Source of the DNA: Clostridia bacterium
GTDB lineage: Bacteria > Bacillota > Peptococcia > Peptococcales > SKKY01
DNA: 35,385 bases
Reading direction: 5' to 3'
Assembly (NCBI GenBank): GCA_009930175.1
Contig: RZYW01000011.1
Span: 1 to 35,385 of the forward strand
Shown: piece after piece, positions 1 to 9,029 of the stretch
How the letters are laid out: every line of letters begins with the position of its first letter
Position numbering within the stretch: the stretch's first letter is position 1
The notes under the pieces: model-generated
What the model was told of the DNA's origin: nothing
What the model saw: the letters and a program-made list of their open reading frames with translations, nothing else
Databases searched by the model: none
Program-made: the position numbers and the translations under genes

Positions 1-410
1 AAGGCCATATTATTAACGCTTTGTCTGATTTCAGACTGGAAGACAGAAGTTTCTATTATAATTTTTTTAATCCAATGGGAGAAAAATACCTGCCCTATAA
101 AGAAAATCCATTTTCTTTAGCAGCCGATATTATTAAAAGCAATGGGGGTAAGGCAGTTCTTGCTCATCCAGGTTTGATTTTTGATGATAATATTGTTGAA
201 GAAATTCTAAAAAAATTTGGAACAGGATTGGAAGTTTATTACTATTATTATGGTAAAAAACGTAACGAATGGATAAAAAAATATAAGACTATGGCAACAG
301 ATTATGGTACAATATATACTGGTGGTAGTGACTATCATGGTTATATTACCGAATCTGAATTAGGTGGAATTTATGTTCCGGAAGCAGTTATTGAAATGAT
401 ATTAGCTTAA
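1..410 (+). CDS. PHP-domain phosphoesterase-like protein, C-terminal part (5' end outside window)
   Basis: Frame is open to the window edge upstream of position 21. Motifs GGKAVLAHPG and GGSDYHG are typical of PHP-domain C-termini. Confidence 0.75.
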   Translation, partial: GHIINALSDFRLEDRSFYYNFFNPMGEKYLPYKENPFSLAADIIKSNGGKAVLAHPGLIFDDNIVEEILKKFGTGLEVYYYYYGKKRNEWIKKYKTMATDYGTIYTGGSDYHGYITESELGGIYVPEAVIEMILA

Positions 411-420
411 TTCAGTTTTT

Positions 421-469
421 TTTCAGTGGAAATGACAACTTGACCAGCAACTCAAATTGTCAGCTGAAA
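421..469. promoter_or_regulatory. Nested inverted repeat upstream of the ferredoxin oxidoreductase operon
   Basis: Outer arms TTTCAG (421-426)/CTGAAA (464-469); inner arms TGACAACTTGA (433-443)/TCAAATTGTCA (452-462) with one mismatch. No T-tract follows. Confidence 0.5.
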
Positions 470-506
470 CAATATAAATATTAATGGGTGTAAGGGGGAT
501 TTTTTA

Positions 507-713
507 ATGAGTGAAAAACCAATCATAATTACTCTTGAATTGTGTAAAGCATGCGGTATTTGTTACAGGCTTTGCCCGACTGGTGCTATTGCAGGGAATG
601 AAAAAGGTGAGGTAGTTCTCCAACATCCGGAAAAATGTATAAAATGTGGTATGTGTGAAGATCATTGCCCAGATTTTGCTATATCAGTTTGGAGGGATGA
701 AGATGGAAAATAA
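507..713 (+). CDS. korD: 2-oxoacid:ferredoxin oxidoreductase, delta/ferredoxin subunit (2x[4Fe-4S])
   Basis: Two CxxCxxCxxxCP motifs (CKACGICYRLCP, CIKCGMCEDHCP); SD aaggggg upstream; directly followed by alpha, beta and gamma subunits. Confidence 0.88.
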   Translation: MSEKPIIITLELCKACGICYRLCPTGAIAGNEKGEVVLQHPEKCIKCGMCEDHCPDFAISVWRDEDGK

Positions 714-1848
714 ACCAAGACTTATACAAGGAAACAGAGCTGTTGCCGAAGGTGCTATAGCAGCTGGAGTTAATTTTTTTGCAGGATATCCAATTACTCC
801 ATCAACAGAAATTGCTGAAATTTTAGCAGAACTTCTTCCCAAAAATGGTGGTAAGTTTATTCAGATGGAAGACGAAATTGCAGGCATGGCAGCAACAATT
901 GGGGCATCCTTAACAGGTAAAAAAGCATTCACTGCAAGCAGTGGACCAGGGATTTCCCTAAAACAAGAGAATGTTGGTTACGCTCAGATTACCGAAACTC
1001 CTTGTGTAATTGTAAACGTACAAAGATTAGGCCCTAGTACAGGTGGACCTACTTTACCATCTCAAGGTGATATTATGCAGGCAAGATGGGGAAGTCACGG
1101 AGACGGTCCTATAATTACCTTATGCCCTATCTCTGTTCCCGAGTGCTTTAGTATGACAATTACTGCAGTTAATCTTTCAGAAAAATTCAGAACTCCTGTT
1201 TATTTAATGCTAGACGAAGTTGTGGGTCACATGAGAGAAAGAATTGTAATTCCTAATAAAGAGGATATAGAAATAGTAGATAGAAAAAGAACAGATAAAA
1301 AACCAGGTGAATACAAGCCCTACGCAGTAGAAGAAGGTTCAAAAGTTCCTGATTTTGCCGATTTTGGTCAAGGATACAAATGGCATGTAACTGGTCTGAT
1401 TCATGACGAAACTGGCTTTCCAAGCAACAGCACTAAGGAAGTAAAAAAACTATTAGACAGATTGATGACTAAATTTGATGATCATCTTGATGAAATAATA
1501 ATGTATGAAGAACTGGAAATTGAAGATGCTGAAACAGTTATTGTTGCTTATGGCAGTGTTGCAAGATCTGCAATATCTGCAGTAAAACGCCTAAGAGAAG
1601 CTGGAGAAAAGGTTGGAGTATTTATTCCCAAAACCATATGGCCATTCCCGGAACAAAGACTTAGGGAGATAGCTCAAGGTCCATGTAAAAGAATTATTTC
1701 TGCAGAAATGAACTATGGTCAGCTATCATTGGAAATTGAAAGAATTGTTGTAAAATATGTAGATTTTGATACAGCTTTAAAATCAAACGGGCTGATTATC
1801 ACACCTGAAGAATTAATGGACAAAGTAAGAGGGGGTAATATTCTATGA
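703..1848 (+). CDS. korA: 2-oxoacid (probably 2-oxoglutarate):ferredoxin oxidoreductase subunit alpha
   Basis: NRAVAEGAIAAGVNFFAGYPITPSTEI and QMEDEIAGMAATIGASLTGKKAFTASSGPG. ORF track starts at 646, but ATG at 703 has SD ggaggg at good spacing and gives MENKPRLIQGN. Confidence 0.92.
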   Translation: MENKPRLIQGNRAVAEGAIAAGVNFFAGYPITPSTEIAEILAELLPKNGGKFIQMEDEIAGMAATIGASLTGKKAFTASSGPGISLKQENVGYAQITETPCVIVNVQRLGPSTGGPTLPSQGDIMQARWGSHGDGPIITLCPISVPECFSMTITAVNLSEKFRTPVYLMLDEVVGHMRERIVIPNKEDIEIVDRKRTDKKPGEYKPYAVEEGSKVPDFADFGQGYKWHVTGLIHDETGFPSNSTKEVKKLLDRLMTKFDDHLDEIIMYEELEIEDAETVIVAYGSVARSAISAVKRLREAGEKVGVFIPKTIWPFPEQRLREIAQGPCKRIISAEMNYGQLSLEIERIVVKYVDFDTALKSNGLIITPEELMDKVRGGNIL

Positions 1849-2672
1849 AAAAAGAGTTACAGCATTTATTCAGAATGAATAAACTTCCCCATATTTGGTG
1901 CCCTGGATGTGGTAATGGGATAGTATTAAGAACAATTGGCCAGGCTATTCACGAGTCTGGAATAGATATTGACAGAACAGTTATAGTTTCCGGTATTGGT
2001 TGTTCCTCCCGGTCAACAGGCTATATGAACTTCGATACAGTTCATACAACTCACGGAAGAGCATTAGCATTTGCTACAGGAATAAAAATTTCCGAGCCAG
2101 ATTTAAACGTTTTTGTAATAACTGGAGATGGTGATGCAACAGCAATTGGTGGAAACCATTTTATTCATGCTGCAAGAAGAAATATAGACCTTAACGTTAT
2201 TCTTTTTAACAATAATATTTATGGAATGACAGGAGGACAATATTCTCCTATGACTCCTCAGGGAGATCTTGCTACAACTTCTCCTTATGGGAACGTTGAA
2301 AACAACTTTGATATTCCAAAACTTGCTATTGCAGCAGGTGCAACATATGTTGGCAGAAGTACAACTTACCACGATAAACTTTTAGTTTCTGTTATTAAAG
2401 AAGGAATAAAAAATAAAGGATTTTCATTAACTGAAGCTATTACCATGTGTCCTGTTTCTTACGGAAGAAAAAATAAATATGGTGATGGTGCGGATATGAT
2501 TGTTTGGCAAAAGGAAAACAGCGTAAATATTAAAGCTGCAGAAAAACTTGGTGCGGATAAAGTCAAAGGGAAATATATAATTGGAGAATTATATAATCAA
2601 AGTAAGCCAGAATATAATGATTTGTATAATAATATAATCAGCAGACTTCAAAGAGAAGGGGGCTATTGCTAA
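1845..2672 (+). CDS. korB: 2-oxoacid:ferredoxin oxidoreductase subunit beta (TPP-binding)
   Basis: CPGCGNGIV; TPP motif GDGDATAIGGNHFIHAARRNIDLNVILFNNNIYGMTGGQYSPMTP. Confidence 0.93.
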   Translation: MKKELQHLFRMNKLPHIWCPGCGNGIVLRTIGQAIHESGIDIDRTVIVSGIGCSSRSTGYMNFDTVHTTHGRALAFATGIKISEPDLNVFVITGDGDATAIGGNHFIHAARRNIDLNVILFNNNIYGMTGGQYSPMTPQGDLATTSPYGNVENNFDIPKLAIAAGATYVGRSTTYHDKLLVSVIKEGIKNKGFSLTEAITMCPVSYGRKNKYGDGADMIVWQKENSVNIKAAEKLGADKVKGKYIIGELYNQSKPEYNDLYNNIISRLQREGGYC

Positions 2673-3208
2673 TGAGCAGAAAAAAATTCAGAATTTCCGG
2701 CTCTGGTGGCCAGGGAGTAATTACATTAGGAATAATTTTAGCAGAAGCAGCTATCCAAGATGGAAAACTAGCTGTGCAGTCTCAAAGCTATGGTCCTGAA
2801 GCTAGAGGTGGAGCAAGTAAATGTGAGGTTATTATTAGCGATGAAGATATTTTTTATCCTAAAGTAATTATTCCTGACATTTTAATATCCATGAGTCAAA
2901 AGGCAGCGGAAAAATATGGTGATGAAATTGAAGAGAATGGAATTATCATTGTAGACTCAAGTATGGTGGAGAATTTTGTAAATGATAAGGCTAAAATATA
3001 TAATCTCCCAATTACTCAGTTAGCAAGGGAAGAATTTGGAAGCCCTCTGTATGCAAATATTCTAATGCTTGGAGCTCTGGTTGGTATAACAGAGGTTGTA
3101 TCATTAGATAAAATGAAAGAAGCTATTCAAATCAGACTTTCCAGAGGATATGAAATTAATGTAAGAGCTCTTGAAAGAGGATATGAAGAAGCAAAAAAAA
3201 TATTATAG
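2672..3208 (+). CDS. korC: 2-oxoacid:ferredoxin oxidoreductase subunit gamma
   Basis: SGSGGQGVITLGIILAEAA and SYGPEARGG typical of gamma subunit; ATG 2672 after SD gaaggggg. Confidence 0.9.
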   Translation: MSRKKFRISGSGGQGVITLGIILAEAAIQDGKLAVQSQSYGPEARGGASKCEVIISDEDIFYPKVIIPDILISMSQKAAEKYGDEIEENGIIIVDSSMVENFVNDKAKIYNLPITQLAREEFGSPLYANILMLGALVGITEVVSLDKMKEAIQIRLSRGYEINVRALERGYEEAKKIL

Positions 3209-3236
3209 TCTTGGTAAAATATTATGTTGAAAATGT

Positions 3237-3267
3237 AAAAAGCAGGGAGAAAATCTCCCTGCTTTTT
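3237..3267. terminator. Bidirectional rho-independent terminator between kor and the convergent symporter gene
   Basis: AAAAAGCAGGGAGA-AAA-TCTCCCTGCTTTTT, perfect 14-bp arms with A/T tracts on both sides. Confidence 0.93.
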
Positions 3268-3296
3268 GTTTATTAAATTTACATATTTGCAAATTA

Positions 3297-4784
3297 TTAT
3301 ATTTTACTTGTTAAAACTGAATCAAATTCATCTTGAATTTCCTGCTCTGGTTCCTTGCCCATAAGAGATACAATAATTATTAGAATAGAAGAAAGGAAAA
3401 ATCCTGGTACGATTTCATATAATTCGAAAATACCGCCACTTAGGTTTTTCCAAATAATTACAGTTAAACCACCGCTTATCATTCCAGCTAAAGCTCCGTT
3501 TCTTGTCATTCTTTTCCAGAATAAAGAGAATAGAACAATAGGTCCAAAGGCAGCTCCAAAGCCAGCCCAGGCATATGCTACAAGATCTAAAACTGAACTG
3601 TTTGGATCAAGAGCAATAACATAAGCAATAAGAGCAACAATAATAATTGCTATTCTGCTTACTGTTATTAATTCTTTATCAGTTGCATTCCTTTTGTATA
3701 GAGTTCTGTAGAAATCTTCAGTTACCGCTGAGGCAGCTACCAGAAGCTGGGAGTCAGCAGTACTCATAATTGCCGATAATACAGCAGCTAATAAAAAGCC
3801 TGCTACAAGGGGATAAAATAAATCATGAACTAAAACCATAAATACAGTTTCATGAGCTCCGTTCATAAGTCCTTCCCCAAGGTAAGCTCTTCCAACTAAA
3901 CCAACAAAAATTGCTCCTGTAAGAGAAAGAAGAACCCAAGTCATTGCAATTATTCTTGCTTTTTTAATTTCTGATGAAGATTTAGTTGCCATGAATCTTA
4001 CTAGTATATGAGGTTGACCAAAATAACCAAGGCCCCAGGCAATTAATGATATAAGTGCCATTGCCCCTAATGGAGCACCATCCATCCCTGTAAAGAAGGT
4101 TAGAAGTTCTGGATTAATATCTGTGAGACGATCAAAGGTTTGATCAATACCACCCATTTTCTTAAAGGCTATAAAAGGAACTATTAATATTGTAAAGAAC
4201 ATTAGCATTCCTTGAAAAAGATCTGTCCAGCAAACTGCTAAAAATCCACCCAGGAAAGTGTAGGTAACTACACATATCATACCTATTGTAAGTGCAGAAA
4301 AATATGAAATCCCAAAAATAGAGTTGAATAATTTTCCTCCGGCAACAAAACCTGAAGAAGTATAAAAAACAAAAAAGACAAGAATAAATATCGCCGACAC
4401 AATTCTTAACATTTTACTCTTATCACGAAAACGATTTTCAAAAAAATCTGAAAGTGTAAGAGAATCATTAGAAATCTGCGTATACTGACGAAGTCGTTTT
4501 GCAACAAATTTCCAGTTTAAATATGTACCAGCAGCAAGACCAATTGCTATCCATGATGCTTCAAAACCAGAAAGATATGCGTATCCAGGTAATCCTAAGA
4601 GTAGCCAGCCACTCATATCGGATGCTTGGGCACTTAAAGAAGTAACCCAGCCATTTAACTGGCGTTCTCCAAGCATGTACTCGGAAATTGTTGTTGTTTT
4701 TTTATAAAAGAAGTAGCCTATTGCAACAAGGATACTTAAGTAAATAAAAAAACTGATACTGACTTTTAATGCATAATCAGTCAT
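3297..4784 (-). CDS. putP: Sodium:solute symporter family (sodium/proline symporter-like)
   Basis: SSF-family signature segments: SLSAQASDMSGWLLLGLPGYAYLSG, GYFGQPHILVRFMA, LAAVLSAIMSTADSQLLVAASA. Confidence 0.9.
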   Translation of the reverse strand: MTDYALKVSISFFIYLSILVAIGYFFYKKTTTISEYMLGERQLNGWVTSLSAQASDMSGWLLLGLPGYAYLSGFEASWIAIGLAAGTYLNWKFVAKRLRQYTQISNDSLTLSDFFENRFRDKSKMLRIVSAIFILVFFVFYTSSGFVAGGKLFNSIFGISYFSALTIGMICVVTYTFLGGFLAVCWTDLFQGMLMFFTILIVPFIAFKKMGGIDQTFDRLTDINPELLTFFTGMDGAPLGAMALISLIAWGLGYFGQPHILVRFMATKSSSEIKKARIIAMTWVLLSLTGAIFVGLVGRAYLGEGLMNGAHETVFMVLVHDLFYPLVAGFLLAAVLSAIMSTADSQLLVAASAVTEDFYRTLYKRNATDKELITVSRIAIIIVALIAYVIALDPNSSVLDLVAYAWAGFGAAFGPIVLFSLFWKRMTRNGALAGMISGGLTVIIWKNLSGGIFELYEIVPGFFLSSILIIIVSLMGKEPEQEIQDEFDSVLTSKI

Positions 4785-4930
4785 TTTGTGTAAACCTCCT
4801 GTTATGAAATATTTAATTTTAAAAGAGCAAAATTACCAACATATTTTACCACAAGTTGTCGGTTAAAAAAAGTTAATCATTAGGTGTATACAAAACAGCA
4901 AAAAGAATTGATTTTTTTACTAAAAAATGA

Positions 4931-5002
4931 TAGTCTACCATATGTAGAACTTAGTATTCTACCAAAGGACATTTTAATACATAAATCCACAAAAATGTCC
5001 TT
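4931..5002 (+). promoter_or_regulatory. Structured leader upstream of livK-like gene
   Basis: Competing short hairpins TCTAC/GTAGA and GTAGAA/TTCTAC (4934-4962), then 11-bp perfect arms AAGGACATTTT (4965-4975)/AAAATGTCCTT (4992-5002). Confidence 0.45.
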
Positions 5003-5027
5003 CGAACATTATCAAGGGGGAAAAGAA

Positions 5028-6194
5028 ATGAGAAAACAATCAAAAATCTTTTCACTTCTGGCTATAGCTTTAGCGTTTGCTTTAGTAGTAGCTGGTTGTG
5101 GAGGCGCAAAGCCTGCTCCAGCAGAACCAGGTTCTTCAGATGTAATTAAAATTGGTATATTTGAGCCATTAACTGGAGATAACGCTGCTGGTGGACAAAT
5201 GACTTTAGAAGGTATGGAACTTGCAAACAAGTTATACCCTGAAGTTCTTGGAAAAAAAGTTGAATTAGTTGTAGTTGACAATAAATCTGATAAAGCAGAA
5301 GCAGCAAATGCTGTATCAAGATTAATTGACAATGACAAAGTATCAGTAATTTTAGGAAGTTACAGTTCAGGCTTATCAATGGCTGGCGGACAAATTGCTA
5401 AGGACAAGGGAGTTCCTGTAATTGGTTGTTCTCCAACAAACCCACTTGTAACTTTAGACAACGATTATTACTTCAGAGTTTGTTTTATTGATCCATTCCA
5501 AGGCGCTGTAATGGCAAACTATGCTATTAATGAATTAGGCATTACAAAAGCTGCTATCATTAAAGAAAATGGTAGTGACTACTCTGTAGGTCTTGCAAGA
5601 TTCTTCTACAATGCTTTCACAGAAGCTGGTGGAGAAATTGTGGCTGACATTGATTATCAAAAAGGTGACAATGACTTTACAGCTCAATTAGGATCTATTA
5701 ACAGTGCTGGTCCAGAAGTTATTTTTGCACCAGGAGACTTTGGTCCAAGTGCATTATTAATTAAACAAGCAAGAGAAATGGGAATTGAAGTTCCATTCCT
5801 TGGTGGAGACACTTGGGAAGTTGGAGAATTCCTTGAGTTAGGTGGAGCAGAAGTAGAAGGAGCAACTTACAGTTCTCACTTTACAGCTGATGAACCAGCT
5901 ACTGAAATGACTCAAACATTCCTTGACGCTTTTAAAGCTGAATACCCAGAGCAAAATCCAAATGCTTTCGCAGCATTAGGTTTTGACACTTACATTCTTG
6001 CTTTAGATGCAATGACAAGAGCTGAAAGTGCTGAGCCAGCAGCTATTAAAGATGCATTAGCACAAACTACAGACTTTGTTGGAGCTACTGGTTTAATTAC
6101 ATTAGATGAAAATGGAGATGCTACTAAGAGTGCGGTTGTAAACCAAGTTGTTGATGGCGCATTTACATTCAAAATGATTATTGAACCTAAGTAA
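5028..6194 (+). CDS. livK: Branched-chain amino acid ABC transporter, substrate-binding lipoprotein
   Basis: Signal peptide with lipobox (LVVAGCGG), IKIGIFEPLTGDNAAGGQMTLEGMELA, ANAVSRLIDNDKVSVILGS. Start moved from 4884 to ATG 5028 after SD aaggggg. Confidence 0.92.
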   Translation: MRKQSKIFSLLAIALAFALVVAGCGGAKPAPAEPGSSDVIKIGIFEPLTGDNAAGGQMTLEGMELANKLYPEVLGKKVELVVVDNKSDKAEAANAVSRLIDNDKVSVILGSYSSGLSMAGGQIAKDKGVPVIGCSPTNPLVTLDNDYYFRVCFIDPFQGAVMANYAINELGITKAAIIKENGSDYSVGLARFFYNAFTEAGGEIVADIDYQKGDNDFTAQLGSINSAGPEVIFAPGDFGPSALLIKQAREMGIEVPFLGGDTWEVGEFLELGGAEVEGATYSSHFTADEPATEMTQTFLDAFKAEYPEQNPNAFAALGFDTYILALDAMTRAESAEPAAIKDALAQTTDFVGATGLITLDENGDATKSAVVNQVVDGAFTFKMIIEPK

Positions 6195-6220
6195 TTTGTA
6201 AAATTCTTTATTTAAGCTAA

Positions 6221-6258
6221 ATACCTTCTCCCTGCATAGTTCAGGGAGAAGTATTTTT
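6221..6258 (+). terminator. Intra-operon terminator/attenuator between livK and livH
   Basis: ATACcTTCTCCCTG ... CAGGGAGAAGTAT followed by TTTTTAT. Confidence 0.8.
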
Positions 6259-6284
6259 ATGTTACGTTAACACACACAGAGTAT

Positions 6285-7193
6285 ATGGAGAGGATCACAT
6301 TGACAATTGACGCTTTTCTGCAACATCTTGCAAATGGAATATCACTTGGCAGTTTATATGCCTTAATAGCTATAGGCTATACAATGGTGTATGGCATATT
6401 AAGACTTATAAATTTTGCCCATGGAGAAATCTTCATGCTTAGTACATATGTAGCTCTTTACGGAGTTGCTTTGTTCACATTACCTTGGCAATTAGCTTTC
6501 CTTTTGGCAATCCTGATAACAGGTCTGATGGGAGTTTTAATAGAAAAAGCAGCATATAGTCCACTTAGAGAATCACCAAAGATGTCCGTATTAATTTCGG
6601 CTATTGGTATTTCTTTCTTTTTACAAAATTTAGGATTAGTAATCTTTACAGGAAGACCAAAAACTTTTCCAAGACCAGATTTTTTTGCCAAAATGTACGA
6701 TTTTGGTGGAATAAAAATTATGAGTTTAACTTTCGTTATTCCCATTGTTGCTGCGATTTTCCTTGGAATATTAGTATTCTTAGTGAATAAAACAAAAATG
6801 GGTATGGCAATGAGAGCAGTTTCTAAAGATTTTGAAACTGCAAGATTAATGGGAATCGATGTTGATAAAGTAATTTCCTATACATTCTTCATTGGTTCAG
6901 CTTTAGCTGCAGTTGGAGGAATCATGTGGGGAATGAAGTTCCCAAGAATTGATCCTCTTCTTGGATTACTTCCAGGATTAAAATGTTTTATTGCTGCTGT
7001 TGTTGGTGGTATTGGAAGTATAACTGGAGCAGTTATTGGTGGTTTTTTCCTGGGACTTGGAGAAATCATGCTGGTAGCATTTTTCCCTGAATTTTCTGGA
7101 TACAGAGATGCTTTTGCGTTTGTATTGTTAATTATTATTCTCCTTGTAAAACCAACAGGTATTATAGGCGAAAAAATGACAGAGAAGGTGTGA
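6285..7193 (+). CDS. livH: Branched-chain amino acid ABC transporter permease (LivH family); actual start may be TTG 6300
   Basis: ISLGSLYALIAIGYTMVYGILRLINFAHGEIFM; RAVSKDFETARLMGIDVDKVI; gene order. SD ggagagg overlaps the 6285 ATG and fits TTG 6300 better. Confidence 0.92.
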   Translation: MERITLTIDAFLQHLANGISLGSLYALIAIGYTMVYGILRLINFAHGEIFMLSTYVALYGVALFTLPWQLAFLLAILITGLMGVLIEKAAYSPLRESPKMSVLISAIGISFFLQNLGLVIFTGRPKTFPRPDFFAKMYDFGGIKIMSLTFVIPIVAAIFLGILVFLVNKTKMGMAMRAVSKDFETARLMGIDVDKVISYTFFIGSALAAVGGIMWGMKFPRIDPLLGLLPGLKCFIAAVVGGIGSITGAVIGGFFLGLGEIMLVAFFPEFSGYRDAFAFVLLIIILLVKPTGIIGEKMTEKV

Positions 7194-7197
7194 TCAT

Positions 7198-8262
7198 ATG
7201 GAATATAGTAAACTTAAAAAAATACTTACAATTTCAAGTTTTTTCCTGCTGATTGCACTTATATATTTTGCTCCAAATTTCCTTAACGATTATGCAATCA
7301 GAATTCTTAACTTATCAGCGATATATGTGATACTTGCTGTAAGTTTAAACTTAACTAATGGCTTTACCGGATTGTTTTCTTTAGGACATGCAGGTTTTAT
7401 GAGTATAGGTGCCTATACAACAGCATTGTTGCTAATGACTGAGAAAACAAAAATTATGAACTTTTATATGTATGATATCTGGCCACCTCTTCAAGGTATT
7501 ACCTTACATTTAATTCCAAGTTTATTAATGGGTGGAACACTTGCGGCAATTTTTGCTGTAGTTATTGGTGCACCAACACTTAAGCTAAGAGGAGATTATT
7601 TAGCTATAGCAACTCTTGGTTTTGGTGAAATAATTCGTGTTATTTTTACAAATTCACACTCAATTACTAATGGTGCATTAGGATTAAAAGGTATTCCAGG
7701 AGTTACTAATTTATGGTGGAACTGGGGTATTGCAGCCTTGGTTATACTAATTGTAAAAAATATTCTTGATTCCAGTTATGGTTTTGCCTTTAAAGCAATA
7801 AGAGATGATGAAATTGCTGCTGAATCAATGGGTATTAATATTTTTAAATATAAGTTAATGTCTTTTGTAATAAGTGCCTTTTTTGCTGGAATAGGTGGAG
7901 GATTGCTGGCAGTTCTCCTGTCTACAATAGATCCGATAATGTTTAGATTTGTATTCACCTACCAGTTCTTAATGATTGTTGTTATTGGAGGATTGGGTAG
8001 TCTTACGGGTTCAGTAATAAGTGGTATTTTTATTACTATAATGATGGAAGTTCTTCGTTTTGTAGAACAACCTATGAATCTTGGACCAATTGCTATTCCT
8101 GGAATTCCTGGAATGAGAATGGTTATTTACAGTTTGATTCTTCTTTTCGTAATTCTTTTCTATCAAAAAGGAATTATGGGTACTAACGAATTTAGCTGGA
8201 AATGGATTATAAAAAAAATAGGACTTGGAAAATTTATCAAAAAGGAGGCTGCTGAACAGTAA
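7198..8262 (+). CDS. livM: Branched-chain amino acid ABC transporter permease (LivM family)
   Basis: NLTNGFTGLFSLGHAGFMSIGAYTTALL; KAIRDDEIAAESMGIN; overlaps downstream ATPase start. Confidence 0.93.
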   Translation: MEYSKLKKILTISSFFLLIALIYFAPNFLNDYAIRILNLSAIYVILAVSLNLTNGFTGLFSLGHAGFMSIGAYTTALLLMTEKTKIMNFYMYDIWPPLQGITLHLIPSLLMGGTLAAIFAVVIGAPTLKLRGDYLAIATLGFGEIIRVIFTNSHSITNGALGLKGIPGVTNLWWNWGIAALVILIVKNILDSSYGFAFKAIRDDEIAAESMGINIFKYKLMSFVISAFFAGIGGGLLAVLLSTIDPIMFRFVFTYQFLMIVVIGGLGSLTGSVISGIFITIMMEVLRFVEQPMNLGPIAIPGIPGMRMVIYSLILLFVILFYQKGIMGTNEFSWKWIIKKIGLGKFIKKEAAEQ

Positions 8263-9029
8263 TGGAAAAAACTATTCTAAAAACCAAAGATCTTACAATG
8301 ATTTTTGGTGGCTTAACAGCAGTTTCCAAATTAAATCTTGATATAAAGGAAAATCAGATTTATGGTCTTATTGGACCAAATGGGGCTGGAAAAACAACAG
8401 CTTTTAATATGATCACTGGAGTGTATATGCCAACTGAAGGTGAAGTCGTTTTTGATGGTGTAGATATTTCTAAATATAAGCCTAATAAAATAACAAATCT
8501 TGGAGTTGCCAGAACATTTCAAAACATAAGATTATTCAGTACTATGACGGTAATTGAGAATGTTATGGTCGCAAGACATTTAAGAATGGGTGCGAATTTA
8601 CCCGAAGCAATTTTAAGACTTCCTTCATATAAAAAGAAACATCAGGAATCCTATGATGAAGCTATGGAACTTCTTAAGAAAGTTGATTTAGAAAAAGAAG
8701 CAGGGGAATTAGCAACATCTTTACCCTATGGCAAGCAGAGAAGACTTGAAATTGCCAGAGCTTTAGCAACAACACCAAAACTATTATTATTAGACGAACC
8801 GGCAGCTGGAATGAACCCTCAAGAATCAATTGAATTAATGAATTTTATTGCAAAAATCAGAGATCAATTTTCACTAACTATTTTAATGATAGAACACCAT
8901 ATGCAGGTAGTTATGGGAATTTGTGAAAAGATTACTGTTCTTGATTATGGACAAAGCATAGCCATTGGTAATCCAGAAGAAATCCAAAATAACCAAAGAG
9001 TTATTGAAGCATACTTGGGGGTAGAATAG
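8262..9029 (+). CDS. livG: Branched-chain amino acid ABC transporter ATP-binding protein LivG
   Basis: Walker A GPNGAGKTTAFN, GVARTFQNIRLF, Walker B LLLLDEPAAGMNP. Confidence 0.94.
   Translation: MEKTILKTKDLTMIFGGLTAVSKLNLDIKENQIYGLIGPNGAGKTTAFNMITGVYMPTEGEVVFDGVDISKYKPNKITNLGVARTFQNIRLFSTMTVIENVMVARHLRMGANLPEAILRLPSYKKKHQESYDEAMELLKKVDLEKEAGELATSLPYGKQRRLEIARALATTPKLLLLDEPAAGMNPQESIELMNFIAKIRDQFSLTILMIEHHMQVVMGICEKITVLDYGQSIAIGNPEEIQNNQRVIEAYLGVE

Noticed and set aside
646-702. N-terminal extension of korA as given in the ORF track
   Set aside because: Overlaps the ferredoxin-subunit coding region; ATG 703 has a well-spaced SD and matches the usual family start.
4884-5027. N-terminal extension of livK from GTG 4884
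   Set aside because: No SD at 4884. ATG 5028 has a strong SD and begins a proper lipoprotein signal peptide. Kept only as a leader observation.
5012-5379. Two minus-strand ORFs (108 and 77 aa) antisense to livK
   Set aside because: Fully inside the livK region, low-complexity translations, no promoter or SD evidence.
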